Shown here piece by piece: positions 6,306 through 13,689 of a stretch of DNA of 16,737 bases (positions within the stretch are counted from its first letter, which is position 1; each line of letters begins with the position of its first letter). The translations under genes and the position numbers were made by a program. The notes beneath the pieces are model-generated. The model saw only the letters and a program-made list of their open reading frames with translations. It did no database searches and was not told where the DNA came from. Location: NCBI GenBank assembly GCA_035326025.1, contig DAOKYT010000061.1, positions 1 through 16,737 of the forward strand, given 5' to 3'. The stretch comes from Amarobacter sp035326025 (lineage in GTDB: Bacteria; Chloroflexota; Dehalococcoidia; Tepidiformales; Tepidiformaceae).

Positions 6306-6864
6306 AGTTGAACGCGATCCCCGTGAGGGTGTTCAGCCACTGGTCGGCGGGGATGAACGACGAGGCGAGGGTGAGGTGCCCCTCTTCGTCCATGGCGACC
6401 ACGGTGTTCTCGCCGATTTCGGCCAGCGCGAACCGGACCGCGCCGAGCCGGAGGTTATCGACCCGGGTGCCCTGGATGGTGACGACGGTATCGGCGCCGG
6501 CGGCCACCTGCGCGGCGAGCGTGGCGATGGTCACGCCCTTCACCGTCTTGCCGCCGGCCTGGATTTCGGCGGTGGGGAGCGCGCCGAACTCGGCTTTCGT
6601 GGGGGTATAGCGCGTTTGCCCGGCCACCACCTGGATAACCGGGGTGTCATCGGGCACCGGCGTCGGATTCGGGAGCGGGGTATCGGGCACCCGGGGCTGG
6701 TCCTGCGCGCCGACGGCGGTGCGCTGGGCATCCGCGGCGCTCAGGGTTGGTGTGGCCGTGGCGTCATCGCCGGCGGCCTGGCTGTCATCGTCGTCGCCGC
6801 CACAGGCCGCGAACAGCAGCGCGGCAAGAGCAATCGGCGCGGCAGCGAGGGTCCATCGTCGCAT
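6304..6864 (-). CDS. Lipoprotein with possible molybdopterin-domain-like fold
   Basis: This 186-residue protein has a signal peptide (1-20) with lipobox FAAC (Cys21), then GGDDDD and a Thr/Pro/Ala linker to about residue 75, so it is anchored outside the membrane. Residues 76-186 (IQVVAGQTRYTPTKAEFGALP ... GVTIATLAAQV ... DQWLNTLTGIAF) recall the sulfite-oxidase-like molybdopterin-binding domain in strand and helix order. The cofactor-ligating cysteine is absent, so it would be a non-catalytic relative. That assignment is tentative. GGAG lies 8 nt before ATG 6864, and the promoter TTGCCT-17-TACCCT is upstream. The gene starts 79 bp after the DUF5667 stop and could also be reached by read-through from it. 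Confidence 0.8.
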   Translation of the reverse strand: MRRWTLAAAPIALAALLFAACGGDDDDSQAAGDDATATPTLSAADAQRTAVGAQDQPRVPDTPLPNPTPVPDDTPVIQVVAGQTRYTPTKAEFGALPTAEIQAGGKTVKGVTIATLAAQVAAGADTVVTIQGTRVDNLRLGAVRFALAEIGENTVVAMDEEGHLTLASSFIPADQWLNTLTGIAFN

Positions 6865-6894
6865 CGGGCAATCTCCAGGGGTGGGGGCACTCAG

Positions 6895-6923
6895 AGGGTA
6901 GGCAGCGGCGGGGCAGGAGGCAA
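6895..6923 (-). promoter_or_regulatory. Promoter of the lipoprotein gene
   Basis: TTGCCT (6918-6923) and TACCCT (6895-6900) are spaced by 17 bp on the minus strand. A start near 6888 would give a leader of about 23 nt containing the GGAG ribosome site. Confidence 0.45.
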
Positions 6924-6943
6924 TGCGCGGGTAAACCGGCGGT

Positions 6944-7924
6944 TCAGGGGGACGCGGTGGCCGAGCCCGTCGCGGTCGCCGTCGCGCTCTCCTGGGGCTG
7001 CGTGGTGGCGGTGGTGGCTGGCTCGGGCGTCGCCGTTGCTTTGGGAGGTGGGGGGCCGGTTGGTTCGGGTGTCGCGGTCTCGCCGGGCTCGGGCGTGGTG
7101 GTCGCCACGGGCGTTTCGGTGGCGGTGGGCTCGGCCGTTGGGGTGGCCACCGGTGTTGGCAGTTCGTTCACCGGGCCGCCGAGGGCGGTCGCGACGGCAT
7201 CGTTGAAGGCGGCCGCGGCGGCATCGACCTTTGCCGGGTCGACATCGGGCTGCTTGCGGGCTTCGGTGAAGACGGCGGTGCCCTGTTCGGCGAGGCTCCG
7301 GGCGCGGGCCTTCTGGACGTCGTCGAGCGGCTGCTCCATGGCCAGGTCGGCAAGGGCGCGAGCTTCGCGCTGGAGGCGTTCGAGGGTGGCCACGGAGACA
7401 TTGCCGCTGTTGGTCAGCTGCTGGAGTTCGTACACGCGGGCCTCGGTCTGGCGGAGCTGCACGTCGACGCGGCCATCGCCGCGAGAGAGGGTGTATTCGA
7501 TGCGCTCGTTGGCGAGCTTGAAGGCGTAGTTCCAATCGCCGGGCACGGCATCGCCGGCGGTAACGAAGCCAAGGGCGAGCACGCCGACGGCGGCGGCGGC
7601 GGAGACGACGCCCATGCTGGCGATGGCGGTACGCGCGCCGGAGTAGCGGGGGGCGGGGAGGATGGCTGGCGCGGGGGCGGGCCGGTTTGCGGCGGCAAGG
7701 AATTTCGCCTTGAGGGAGGCTTCGAAGTAGTAGCTGGCCGAATCGGCGGCGAACGCCTCCTCGATGGCCGAGGTCGTTTCGAGCATGCCTTCGAGCCAGC
7801 TGGCATCTTCGGGGAAGAGGCCGAGGACGAAGTCGAGTTCGAGCCCATCATCGAGGAGGGCCCGGGCTTCGGCGAGGACCTGGGCCTCGTAACCGGGTTT
7901 CCGATCGAAGAGCCGGCGGATCAT
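6944..7924 (-). CDS. Membrane-anchored DUF5667 protein, likely regulator of the adjacent ECF sigma factor
   Basis: This 326-residue protein has a cytoplasmic helical N-terminus (1-95, with acidic LDDGLELDFVLGLFPED) and one membrane helix (about 101-123). A DUF5667-like segment follows (about 124-220), starting with PGDWNYAFKLANERIEYTL, the usual W/L-Y-x-K-x-x-x-E pattern. The last 70 residues (255-326) are almost only Pro, Thr, Ala and Glu and probably cross the wall, perhaps glycosylated. The ATG overlaps the sigma-factor stop (ATGA), a coupling typical of sigma and anti-sigma pairs. No ZAS-type HxxxCxxC zinc motif is present, so an anti-sigma role is inferred from position and topology. Confidence 0.85.
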   Translation of the reverse strand: MIRRLFDRKPGYEAQVLAEARALLDDGLELDFVLGLFPEDASWLEGMLETTSAIEEAFAADSASYYFEASLKAKFLAAANRPAPAPAILPAPRYSGARTAIASMGVVSAAAAVGVLALGFVTAGDAVPGDWNYAFKLANERIEYTLSRGDGRVDVQLRQTEARVYELQQLTNSGNVSVATLERLQREARALADLAMEQPLDDVQKARARSLAEQGTAVFTEARKQPDVDPAKVDAAAAAFNDAVATALGGPVNELPTPVATPTAEPTATETPVATTTPEPGETATPEPTGPPPPKATATPEPATTATTQPQESATATATGSATASP

Positions 7925-8547
7925 TCGTGCCGCACCATGGTCTGGAGTTTGGCGATGGCTTTGTGCTGGAGGACCTTCACGTTGTTCTCGGTCTTGCCAA
8001 GGGCCTGCGCGGTTTCGGCTACGGAAAGCCCGGCGATGAAGCGGAGGGAGATGACCTGCCGCTGCGCCTCGGGGAGCTGTTCGGTTGCCTGGCGGACGGT
8101 CTCGATGGTCAGCTGGGTGACGAGCTCGTCCACGTGGTCTGGCGAAGGATCCTGGATGGTCTCGGTGAGCGGAGCCGTGGCGGTCCGGACCTTCTGGCGG
8201 CGCACGTGCGAGACGACCTCGTTGCGTGCGATGCGGAAGACCCATGCGCCGAAGGGGAGCCCTCGCCAGGAGAAGGAGCGGAGGTTTTCGATGATCCGGA
8301 GGAAGATCTCCGTGGTCACGTCTTCCGCGTCTTCGTTGGAGACGAGGCGGGCGGACACGTAGCGGTAGACACGCGGGAAGTAGTGGTCGTAGAGGGTGGC
8401 CAGGGCACCCTGGTCGCCCTGCTGAGCCGCGACGACGACAGCCTGTTCGTCGAAGTCGGGCGCCAGCTCGCCTACCGTTTGGTTCGCCAAATCAGCCCCC
8501 TGGGCCGCGCCGGAACCTGCTAAGGCCGACGTCCTCCTTTCGAGCAT
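7921..8547 (-). CDS. ECF-type RNA polymerase sigma factor
   Basis: This 208-residue protein has sigma region 2 at about 46-117 (ATLYDHYFPRVYRYVSARL, EDAEDVTTEIFLRI, FGAWVFRIARNEV) and sigma region 4 at about 150-205 (LPEAQRQVISLRFIAGLSVAETAQALGKTENNVKVLQHKA). No extra C-terminal domain is present. It probably directs polymerase to a small regulon controlled by the coupled membrane protein downstream. The start is uncertain. ATG 8547 has only a poor AAGG 13 nt upstream. An in-frame TTG 19 codons later follows GGGGG at usable spacing and would remove a low-complexity N-terminus. A possible promoter TTAACC-17-TTATCT lies upstream at about 8574-8602. Confidence 0.93.
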   Translation of the reverse strand: MLERRTSALAGSGAAQGADLANQTVGELAPDFDEQAVVVAAQQGDQGALATLYDHYFPRVYRYVSARLVSNEDAEDVTTEIFLRIIENLRSFSWRGLPFGAWVFRIARNEVVSHVRRQKVRTATAPLTETIQDPSPDHVDELVTQLTIETVRQATEQLPEAQRQVISLRFIAGLSVAETAQALGKTENNVKVLQHKAIAKLQTMVRHE

Positions 8548-8781
8548 AGGCAGCCATCTGCCTTGTGTACTAGAGATAACGGGGGCCGGGGGAAAAGGTT
8601 AATCGCGGCGCGTCATCGTTAGCCCGAATGGTCAACCGTACCCCGGCCACCGGTCTTGTGATGCTGAGCGCGGGCTGCCGGGGGCGCGGATCCCGTCCGC
8701 GGCGAGTTCCGGAAAAGGCCGGTAAGGCGTGCGTGGTCCGTCATCTATCCCATGGCGCGCCGGTGCGCGAAACTGGTGGCG

Positions 8782-9054
8782 ATGCCCAACCTCCAGATCA
8801 TCCTGGCGATCATGATGCCATTCCTCCTCGGCATGGGCGGCGTGGCGGCCTGGCGCGCCTCGAAGCGCTCGGATCAGCAGGAGCGCGAGCGGGCGGCGGC
8901 CTGGCGCGATGACTCGCTGGACGAGTGGCGCCGGGAGCGCGAGCGCATCGCCGAGGAAGAGCGCGCGCGGCGCGAGGCCGAGGTGACGGAGACTCGCGCG
9001 GGCAGCACCGAGGAGCGGGACGAGAAGAAGCAGCACCAAAGGATAGGCGGGTAG
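8782..9054 (+). CDS. Small single-helix membrane protein with charged coiled-coil tail
   Basis: With ATG 8782 the protein has 90 residues. A hydrophobic N-terminal helix (IILAIMMPFLLGMGGVAAW, about 5-23) is followed by a very charged Arg/Glu/Ala helix (about 26-72) that looks like a coiled coil, then a short polar end. It would be anchored in the membrane with the tail in the cytoplasm. An in-frame ATG at 8752 would add ten residues; no Shine-Dalgarno settles the choice. It lies divergent from the sigma gene and convergent with the toxin gene, only 5 bp from the latter's stop. The function is unknown, and a high-GC artefact cannot be fully excluded. Confidence 0.55.
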   Translation: MPNLQIILAIMMPFLLGMGGVAAWRASKRSDQQERERAAAWRDDSLDEWRRERERIAEEERARREAEVTETRAGSTEERDEKKQHQRIGG

Positions 9055-9059
9055 GGGCA

Positions 9060-9578
9060 TCAGGCCTTCAGCTGTCGCAGGTATGCGGCGAGGTACTCGG
9101 CCTGGCGAATGACGCCGGCCAGCCCGGGCAACTGGTCGGGCGCAACCGGTTCGATGGCCGCTTCGATCCCATCCACATCGAACCGGTGGACGTGGAGCGT
9201 ATCCAGGCCGCCGTGGCAATTGTCGTAACGGAAGAGCTGCTGGCCGGCACCTTGCCCCAGTACAGCCCGGCCGTGGTAGGCGTATTCCCGGGTGGCCACC
9301 GCCGGACCGGCTCCAGGGCGGTGGAGCACGGACAGGAGCTCGTTCACGTGGAGACGGCCACCGCTCGCCGTGCGCACCCAGCCCAGAAGGTTGACATCGA
9401 GCAGGCGGCCGCGGTGCACGGTCTCGCGAAAGCTGAGCCGCGAATCGACAAGGATTCCTTCGCGCTCAAGCCCATCGAGGCGATTTTCGAGGACGCTCAG
9501 GAATTCCTGGTAGTCGACCGGTCCTCGAGGCCAGCGGTTTCCTTCAGGTGGAGGAGGGTCCGGTAGGAGGTCAGCCAC
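9060..9578 (-). CDS. TumE-family (DUF6516) toxin
   Basis: The protein matches the TumE toxin family of type II toxin-antitoxin modules: a beta-rich body (WVRTASGGRLHVNELL, 67-82; ATREYAYHGRA, 95-105), then the signature LFRYDN (115-120) and HVHRFD (129-134). The family signature is normally RYDN-xPHH followed by PxHxH, so the first pair of histidines is reduced to one here (His122). The first acceptable start is GTG 9578, giving 172 residues and an 82-bp overlap with the partner gene. The first 20 of those residues are Pro-rich and unlike the family, whose homology begins near Asp22-Tyr23. A CTG at 9500, overlapping the partner's TGA, is a non-standard alternative. Confidence 0.8.
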   Translation of the reverse strand: MADLLPDPPPPEGNRWPRGPVDYQEFLSVLENRLDGLEREGILVDSRLSFRETVHRGRLLDVNLLGWVRTASGGRLHVNELLSVLHRPGAGPAVATREYAYHGRAVLGQGAGQQLFRYDNCHGGLDTLHVHRFDVDGIEAAIEPVAPDQLPGLAGVIRQAEYLAAYLRQLKA

Positions 9579-9736
9579 CTACCGACCTCGGCCGTGGCCT
9601 TCATTTCGCCGCGATTCACGGCCTGGAGAGCTTCTTCGGTCGAGCATTCGTAACGCCGCTCCATTCTCGCGAGGAAGGTGTGAAGCCTCGCGATGGTCGC
9701 GTCCAATGGTTCCTGCCTGCGAACGAGCTGAGTCAT
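9497..9736 (-). CDS. Small helical partner of the TumE-type toxin, putative antitoxin
   Basis: This 79-residue, largely helical protein contains LDATIARLHTFLARMERRY (11-29), STEEALQAVNRGEMKATAEVGRWLTSYRTLL (32-62) and a short polar tail. The central pattern, with Glu50 and Trp54 at the middle of a helix, resembles small helical antitoxins encoded before DUF6516 toxins. GGAG ends 8 nt before ATG 9736, and TATCCT (on the minus strand, about 9770-9775) can serve as -10. The 3' end overlaps the toxin gene, so the two are co-translated. No HTH is visible, so autoregulation by DNA binding is not evident. The antitoxin role rests on context. Confidence 0.75.
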   Translation of the reverse strand: MTQLVRRQEPLDATIARLHTFLARMERRYECSTEEALQAVNRGEMKATAEVGRWLTSYRTLLHLKETAGLEDRSTTRNS

Positions 9737-9846
9737 CGCGAAAGCTCCGTGTGTGTTGCCAGCGATTCAGGATAGCATGTCGCGCGGGCGGCGGCGCGGG
9801 CGCGCCAACCTCCCGAGTGGCAATCGCTTTTTCACGATGCCTCAGC

Positions 9847-9852
9847 TACCCT
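9847..9852 (+). promoter_or_regulatory. -10 element TACCCT for the ThiS/MoaD-like gene
   Basis: TACCCT ends 7 nt before ATG 9860 with no Shine-Dalgarno between, again suggesting a leaderless mRNA. No clear -35 is seen. Confidence 0.45.
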
Positions 9853-9859
9853 TAGCCCC

Positions 9860-10099
9860 ATGACCGTCTCCGTCACCTGGTTCCCCACGCTCGTCAAGCG
9901 CACCCGTTCGAAGCAGCCCCAGACCACCGTCGAATGGCATGCCGGGCTCACGCCGCGCGAGGTGTTCCTCGCCGAGGGCTTCGCCGAGGCTGATGCCGAG
10001 GCCGTGATGGTCATCATCAACGATGCGCAGGCCGGCCACGACGATGCCCTCCACGATGGCGACCGCCTCGAGTTCATGGTCAGCATCCAGGGAGGCTGA
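9860..10099 (+). CDS. ThiS/MoaD-like ubiquitin-fold sulfur carrier
   Basis: This 79-residue protein has a beta-grasp pattern. Strands TVSVTWFPT (2-10) and QTTVEWHAGLTPREVFLAEG (21-40) lead to VMVIINDAQAGHDDALHDGDRLEFMVSIQGG (49-79). The last part is the family hallmark: the N-D/G turn, L-x-DGD and a C-terminal Gly-Gly that is adenylated and thiocarboxylated in sulfur carriers. It could act in molybdopterin, thiamin or another sulfur-transfer route. No ThiF/MoeB activating enzyme or MoaE lies next to it, so the pathway is open; moaC is about 9 kb away. The two Gly residues are the true C-terminus, so no processing is needed. Confidence 0.82.
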   Translation: MTVSVTWFPTLVKRTRSKQPQTTVEWHAGLTPREVFLAEGFAEADAEAVMVIINDAQAGHDDALHDGDRLEFMVSIQGG

Positions 10100-10220
10100 C
10101 CGGCCAGGCCACGCCAACCGCCCGGCTGCGGACGTTCGGCACCCGTTTCGGGATGCCATCGGCCGTTCCCCCACCCCCGGCCGCGGGTAACGATGGGCGC
10201 ACGATCTACCGAGGTGCGCC

Positions 10221-10640
10221 ATGGCCGCTGACTCCGAGACACCCCGCGAGTACCTGACCGGGAACCGGCGCCACCGCCGCATCCTCTACCGTGCCCTGAT
10301 GCGCCGCCCGTTCCGCCACGACCTGGACACCGACATTATCGACGGCATCTACCGGGACACGGAGGGCGAACCACTCGGCCGGCTCATCGCCCCCGATGGC
10401 CCCAATCCCCTCGACCGTTTCCTGGTGCTGCCCGATGAGGACATCCCGCTGGTGCATGTCGAATCGGCGCTCGATGCGGACACGCGGGTCGGTACGTATG
10501 AGCAGGTGTTCGGGCTGCTGTACGACCCGGGCGAAACGCCCGTGCAGGGCGTGCGCGAGACCGGCGACCGTTGGGAAGGCGGCGACCTGGTGATCTACAC
10601 GTTCGAAACGGACGAGGAGGCGCTGGAAGCGCAGGCGTGA
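10221..10640 (+). CDS. Unrecognised soluble acidic protein, 139 residues
   Basis: No signal peptide, membrane helix or cysteine is seen. The N-terminus is basic (REYLTGNRRHRRILYRALMRRPFRH, 9-33). The rest is acidic with beta-like segments (LDRFLVLPDEDIPLVHVESAL, 64-84; TYEQVFGLLYDPGE, 92-105; GDLVIYTFETDEEALEA, 121-137). The start at ATG 10221 is supported by GAGG ending 6 nt upstream. It stands alone, 121 bp after the sulfur-carrier gene and convergent with the CapA gene. Codon use fits the neighbours, so it is probably a real gene. I cannot assign a function. Confidence 0.78.
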   Translation: MAADSETPREYLTGNRRHRRILYRALMRRPFRHDLDTDIIDGIYRDTEGEPLGRLIAPDGPNPLDRFLVLPDEDIPLVHVESALDADTRVGTYEQVFGLLYDPGETPVQGVRETGDRWEGGDLVIYTFETDEEALEAQA

Positions 10641-10677
10641 GCGTCCCACTCGCGCGGTCCTGGCGGCGGGTAGCCGC

Positions 10678-10708
10678 TTCCCGGCCCCGCCAGGGCGGGT
10701 GGCGGGAA
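10678..10708. terminator. Hairpin between convergent genes
   Basis: TTCCCG (10678-10683) pairs with CGGGAA (10703-10708) and an inner CCCGCC-AG-GGCGGG forms a second stem. It lies between stops at 10640 (plus) and 10728 (minus), so it may serve both. No T tract is present on either side. Confidence 0.4.
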
Positions 10709-10727
10709 CAAGGCGGCGGCGCGAGCG

Positions 10728-12512
10728 TTACTCGGGCAGGCCGGTGGATGCGCCGACCACGTCGCCCAGGATCTTCACGCGCGTCTCGCCTTCGACGAAG
10801 GTGGGCCTGTAGCGGTCCGCGATCCGGTAGGGCACCAGGCGGACCGTGGCGAGCCTGGCGCCATGGAATGTCGCCTCGAGCAGGTAACCCTGCGTGTGCT
10901 CGGGCGTGCGGTCCTGGTCGAAGATGAAGTTCCCGAGCGCGTAGGCGATGAAGGCGCTTCCGCGCGGCTCGACACCCTGGACCCAGTGCGCCTGGTTGCC
11001 GACGACGAGGTCGGCGCCGGCATCGACGGCCGCGCGGAGGGCCTTGATGCTGCGGGGGCTCGGCTCATGCGTGTCCTCGTAGCCGCTCTGCACCTGGACG
11101 ATCACGACGTCCACTTCGGACTTCAGCTTGCGGATGCGCTCTTCGAACCGCGTGAGCCCCAGGAGTTCGGCTGGCTTGTAGAACGCGGGCTCGGCCGGGG
11201 GCGTTTCCTGTTCGTCTTCGTAGCTGTCGTCGAGCGGGGCCGTGCCGGGCGTGGCGCCGGTGGCCTGCAGGTGCTCGGCCGCGATGTCGTCGAAGCCAAG
11301 CACGCCGAAGCGCAGCCCATTGACCTCGAAGATGGCGGGCGCGAGCGCCTCCTCCAGGTCCGCGCCGCCACCCACCGTCCTGATGCCCGCCTCGTCCAGT
11401 AGCTCGATGGTGCGAAGCATCGCCTCGGCGCCGCAGCCACCGTCCGCGCAATCGAAGATGTGGTTTGTCGCGATCGTGACGCCATCGATCCCCGCCAGCG
11501 TCAACGCCTCGATCACTTCGGGCGGCGAGGTGAGGTTCGGGAACTCCATCGGGATGCAGCGGTAGGGCTCGGCGATGTCCTGGATGCTGCCATCGAGCGA
11601 GCCGAGCGCCAGGCCGGCGGTGGCGAGGTATTCGCCCACGGGGCCGCGCAGGGCCGCGCCCCAGTCGCCGCTCGCCTCGATAGCGGCAAGCGCGCAGCGC
11701 GACATCAGGATGTCGCCGGTCGCCACCACGGTGGTGACCTCCGGGAGCTTCGCGGCGATGGCGTCACGGATTTCGCCGATCCGCGCCTCGCCCGCGGGTG
11801 TGCGCGCCTCGGCGCGCCAGCGTTCGGCGAGCGGCCAGCCAGCCGGGTCGCCCCTGTCCCGGGCGATATCCACGCCATCGATGGCGAGCGCGACCATGCC
11901 TGGTGAAAGCTCCTCGATGGGGACGACCGAGAGGATGCCGGAGTCGACGGTCATGGCCTGGCGGAGGGCGCCGTAGGTCTCGGCCTGGCCCAGCGCGGTG
12001 AAGGACCCACCCGGCGACGGGCGGAGCAGCGCCTCGATGTAGCCCCGCACGGCCGCGGGATCGACGAGGCGCACCTCGACCGCGCGTTCGAGCCCGCCCA
12101 CCTCACTCCAGTCGCCGATTGTCCCGGTGATGAGCGCGCCGAGCTGCTCCCGCGTGACGCTCTCGACGCCGGCTCCCAGCGATGCGACCGGGACGAAGTA
12201 GCGCACCGCGACGCTCCCCGGGCCATCGCCACGCGCGAACTCGATATCCGGCGTGGCGCCCGGGCCGGCGGGAGAGAGGCCAAGACGCTCGCCGCCGGGC
12301 GGCAGGGGCCCGGAGAAGGTCAGGGGCCGGGGGATGGCCTCCACCGTGGCCGTGGGATCGGCGCCGGCGGCTGGCTGGCGCCCGTCGCCATCGGAAATCG
12401 CATCGAGCGACACGACCGCGAGGGCGGCGACGCTCCCGCAGAGGGTGATGATCGAAAGCACGAACGCGGGCAGCCAGCGGTCGCGCGCCCGCGGTGGTGG
12501 CGGGGTGGCCAT
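10728..12512 (-). CDS. CapA-family metallophosphoesterase-like protein with N-terminal anchor
   Basis: With ATG 12512 the protein has 594 residues (an in-frame TTG at 12548 would add 12). A Pro-rich start and one hydrophobic helix (about 14-36) anchor it outside the membrane. Residues about 60-250 include VRYFVPVASLGAGVESVTREQLGALITGTIGDW, which resembles a phosphate-binding-protein-like lobe. The CapA (poly-gamma-glutamate synthesis) domain follows at about 262-580: ATGDILMSR (264-272), IATNHIFDCADG (347-358), GADLVVGNQAHWVQ (499-512) and YALGNFIFDQ (524-533). Two canonical metal-site elements are altered: HWG reads QSG, and GHHPH reads GNQAH. Enzyme activity is therefore uncertain. No capB, capC or ligase gene is nearby. 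Confidence 0.88.
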   Translation of the reverse strand: MATPPPPRARDRWLPAFVLSIITLCGSVAALAVVSLDAISDGDGRQPAAGADPTATVEAIPRPLTFSGPLPPGGERLGLSPAGPGATPDIEFARGDGPGSVAVRYFVPVASLGAGVESVTREQLGALITGTIGDWSEVGGLERAVEVRLVDPAAVRGYIEALLRPSPGGSFTALGQAETYGALRQAMTVDSGILSVVPIEELSPGMVALAIDGVDIARDRGDPAGWPLAERWRAEARTPAGEARIGEIRDAIAAKLPEVTTVVATGDILMSRCALAAIEASGDWGAALRGPVGEYLATAGLALGSLDGSIQDIAEPYRCIPMEFPNLTSPPEVIEALTLAGIDGVTIATNHIFDCADGGCGAEAMLRTIELLDEAGIRTVGGGADLEEALAPAIFEVNGLRFGVLGFDDIAAEHLQATGATPGTAPLDDSYEDEQETPPAEPAFYKPAELLGLTRFEERIRKLKSEVDVVIVQVQSGYEDTHEPSPRSIKALRAAVDAGADLVVGNQAHWVQGVEPRGSAFIAYALGNFIFDQDRTPEHTQGYLLEATFHGARLATVRLVPYRIADRYRPTFVEGETRVKILGDVVGASTGLPE

Positions 12513-12603
12513 GGCGGCATGGTCGCCGCCGCCGCGGTGCGCGGTCAACGTTCAATGGGGGAGCTCTGTGGTCTGGCTGAAAACGTGGGCGCGCCGGGCT
12601 GCC

Positions 12604-13470
12604 TCAGCCCGCCTTCGCGTACCAGTTCTCGGGCGTGCCGGAGGCGCTTTCGATGAACGAGAACGCCCGGTTCAGGACGCGCTCGATGCCACCGACCGAG
12701 GCTTCGACCTCGGCAAGGTCCGGGGGCAGGGGAGCGAGCTCGCCGAACTCGAGGTCGTAGCCGCAATACAGGCCGTAGTGGAGGATCAGCCGGTTGGCCT
12801 GGGCCACCACGCCGGGCAGTCCATCGGCCGGGGTGAGCGACTCATGGTGGTGGCAGCGGACCGCATCGACCAGGTGGCCGGGGAACTTCCAGAGTTCACC
12901 GAGGGCCTTTCCCACCTCATCGTGGGCGTAGCCGGTGGTCGCCATCTCGGCGATGTGGAGAGGGGCCTCGCCCGAGCGGGCGATCGCGACGGCGGCGGCG
13001 AATTCGGCCGGCATCACCTGGCGGATGACCAGGCGGCCAATGTCGTGGAGGATGCCGGCCGTGAAGGCGTCCTCGGGTCTGACCGCGAAGCTCTTCTTCG
13101 CGAGCGCCTCGGCGGCGACGGCGACGGCGACACTGTGGCCCCAGAACAGGTCGAGGTCGAAGCCGTCGGCCGGGCCGCGCCTGAAGGCGTTCATGAGGCT
13201 GGCGCCGACGGCGACCTGGCGCACCTGCTTGAAGCCGAGCATCACGACCGCTTCGCGAACGGTGCTGATGCGGCGAGCGAAGCCATAGTAGGCGGAGTTG
13301 CTGATGCGGATGAGCCTGGCGGTGAGCGCCTGGTCGGTGGCGAGCACCTGTGCCAGGTCCATGGCGCTCGTCTTATCGTCCTCGGCCATGCCCATCACGC
13401 GGGCGGCGACGGCGGGGAGGGGCGGCAGGTCATCAACACGCTTCAGGAGTTCGGCGGCATCCTTACCCAT
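12604..13470 (-). CDS. HDOD-domain signalling protein
   Basis: With ATG 13470 the protein has 288 residues. The HDOD domain covers about 8-210: LLKRVDDLPPLPAVAARVM (9-27), DQALTARLIRISNSAYYGF (46-64), VREAVVMLGFKQVRQVAV (71-88), a retained LHDIGRL (141-147), then His183 in YAHDEVG and HHHE (207-210). HDOD proteins act in signalling, often with two-component or cyclic-di-GMP circuits, usually without catalysis. No receiver, GGDEF or EAL domain is attached. The frame stays open to a GTG at 13530. The extra residues overlap a 6-bp-stem hairpin (13498-13514) and add no homology, so I prefer the ATG. Regulatory partners are not evident. Confidence 0.88.
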   Translation of the reverse strand: MGKDAAELLKRVDDLPPLPAVAARVMGMAEDDKTSAMDLAQVLATDQALTARLIRISNSAYYGFARRISTVREAVVMLGFKQVRQVAVGASLMNAFRRGPADGFDLDLFWGHSVAVAVAAEALAKKSFAVRPEDAFTAGILHDIGRLVIRQVMPAEFAAAVAIARSGEAPLHIAEMATTGYAHDEVGKALGELWKFPGHLVDAVRCHHHESLTPADGLPGVVAQANRLILHYGLYCGYDLEFGELAPLPPDLAEVEASVGGIERVLNRAFSFIESASGTPENWYAKAG

Positions 13471-13630
13471 CACGTGATGACTGTCGGCGGAAGGAGGCGG
13501 AGGCTGAACCTCCGGCCACCGCACGTTCACGCGAAATCGGGAAGGCGCCCTATGAGCCCGGGGCGATCTGGCGGCCCGGGCGGGCGCTTCGCGGGCCTGA
13601 GGGTCATCGAACCTGCCTGAGAGAGATCGG

Positions 13631-13659
13631 AACGAAACAGGCCGCCCGGTTGGGCGGCC
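13631..13659 (-). terminator. Intrinsic terminator of the thiolase gene
   Basis: On the minus strand GGCCGCCC and GGGCGGCC pair over 8 bp around an AACC loop, followed by TGTTTCGTT. It begins 31 bp after the thiolase stop at 13690. This is the most convincing terminator in the window. Confidence 0.75.
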
Positions 13660-13689
13660 CGCGGCGATTGGTGCCCGTTGCGGACCGGG

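Noticed and set aside
8529..8538. Strong AAAGGAGG a few bases inside the sigma factor gene
   Set aside because: No ATG, GTG or TTG follows at ribosome-site distance in any frame, so it is probably chance.
12253..13620. 455-codon plus-strand open frame opposite the CapA and HDOD genes
   Set aside because: It spans parts of two supported genes and has low-complexity composition.
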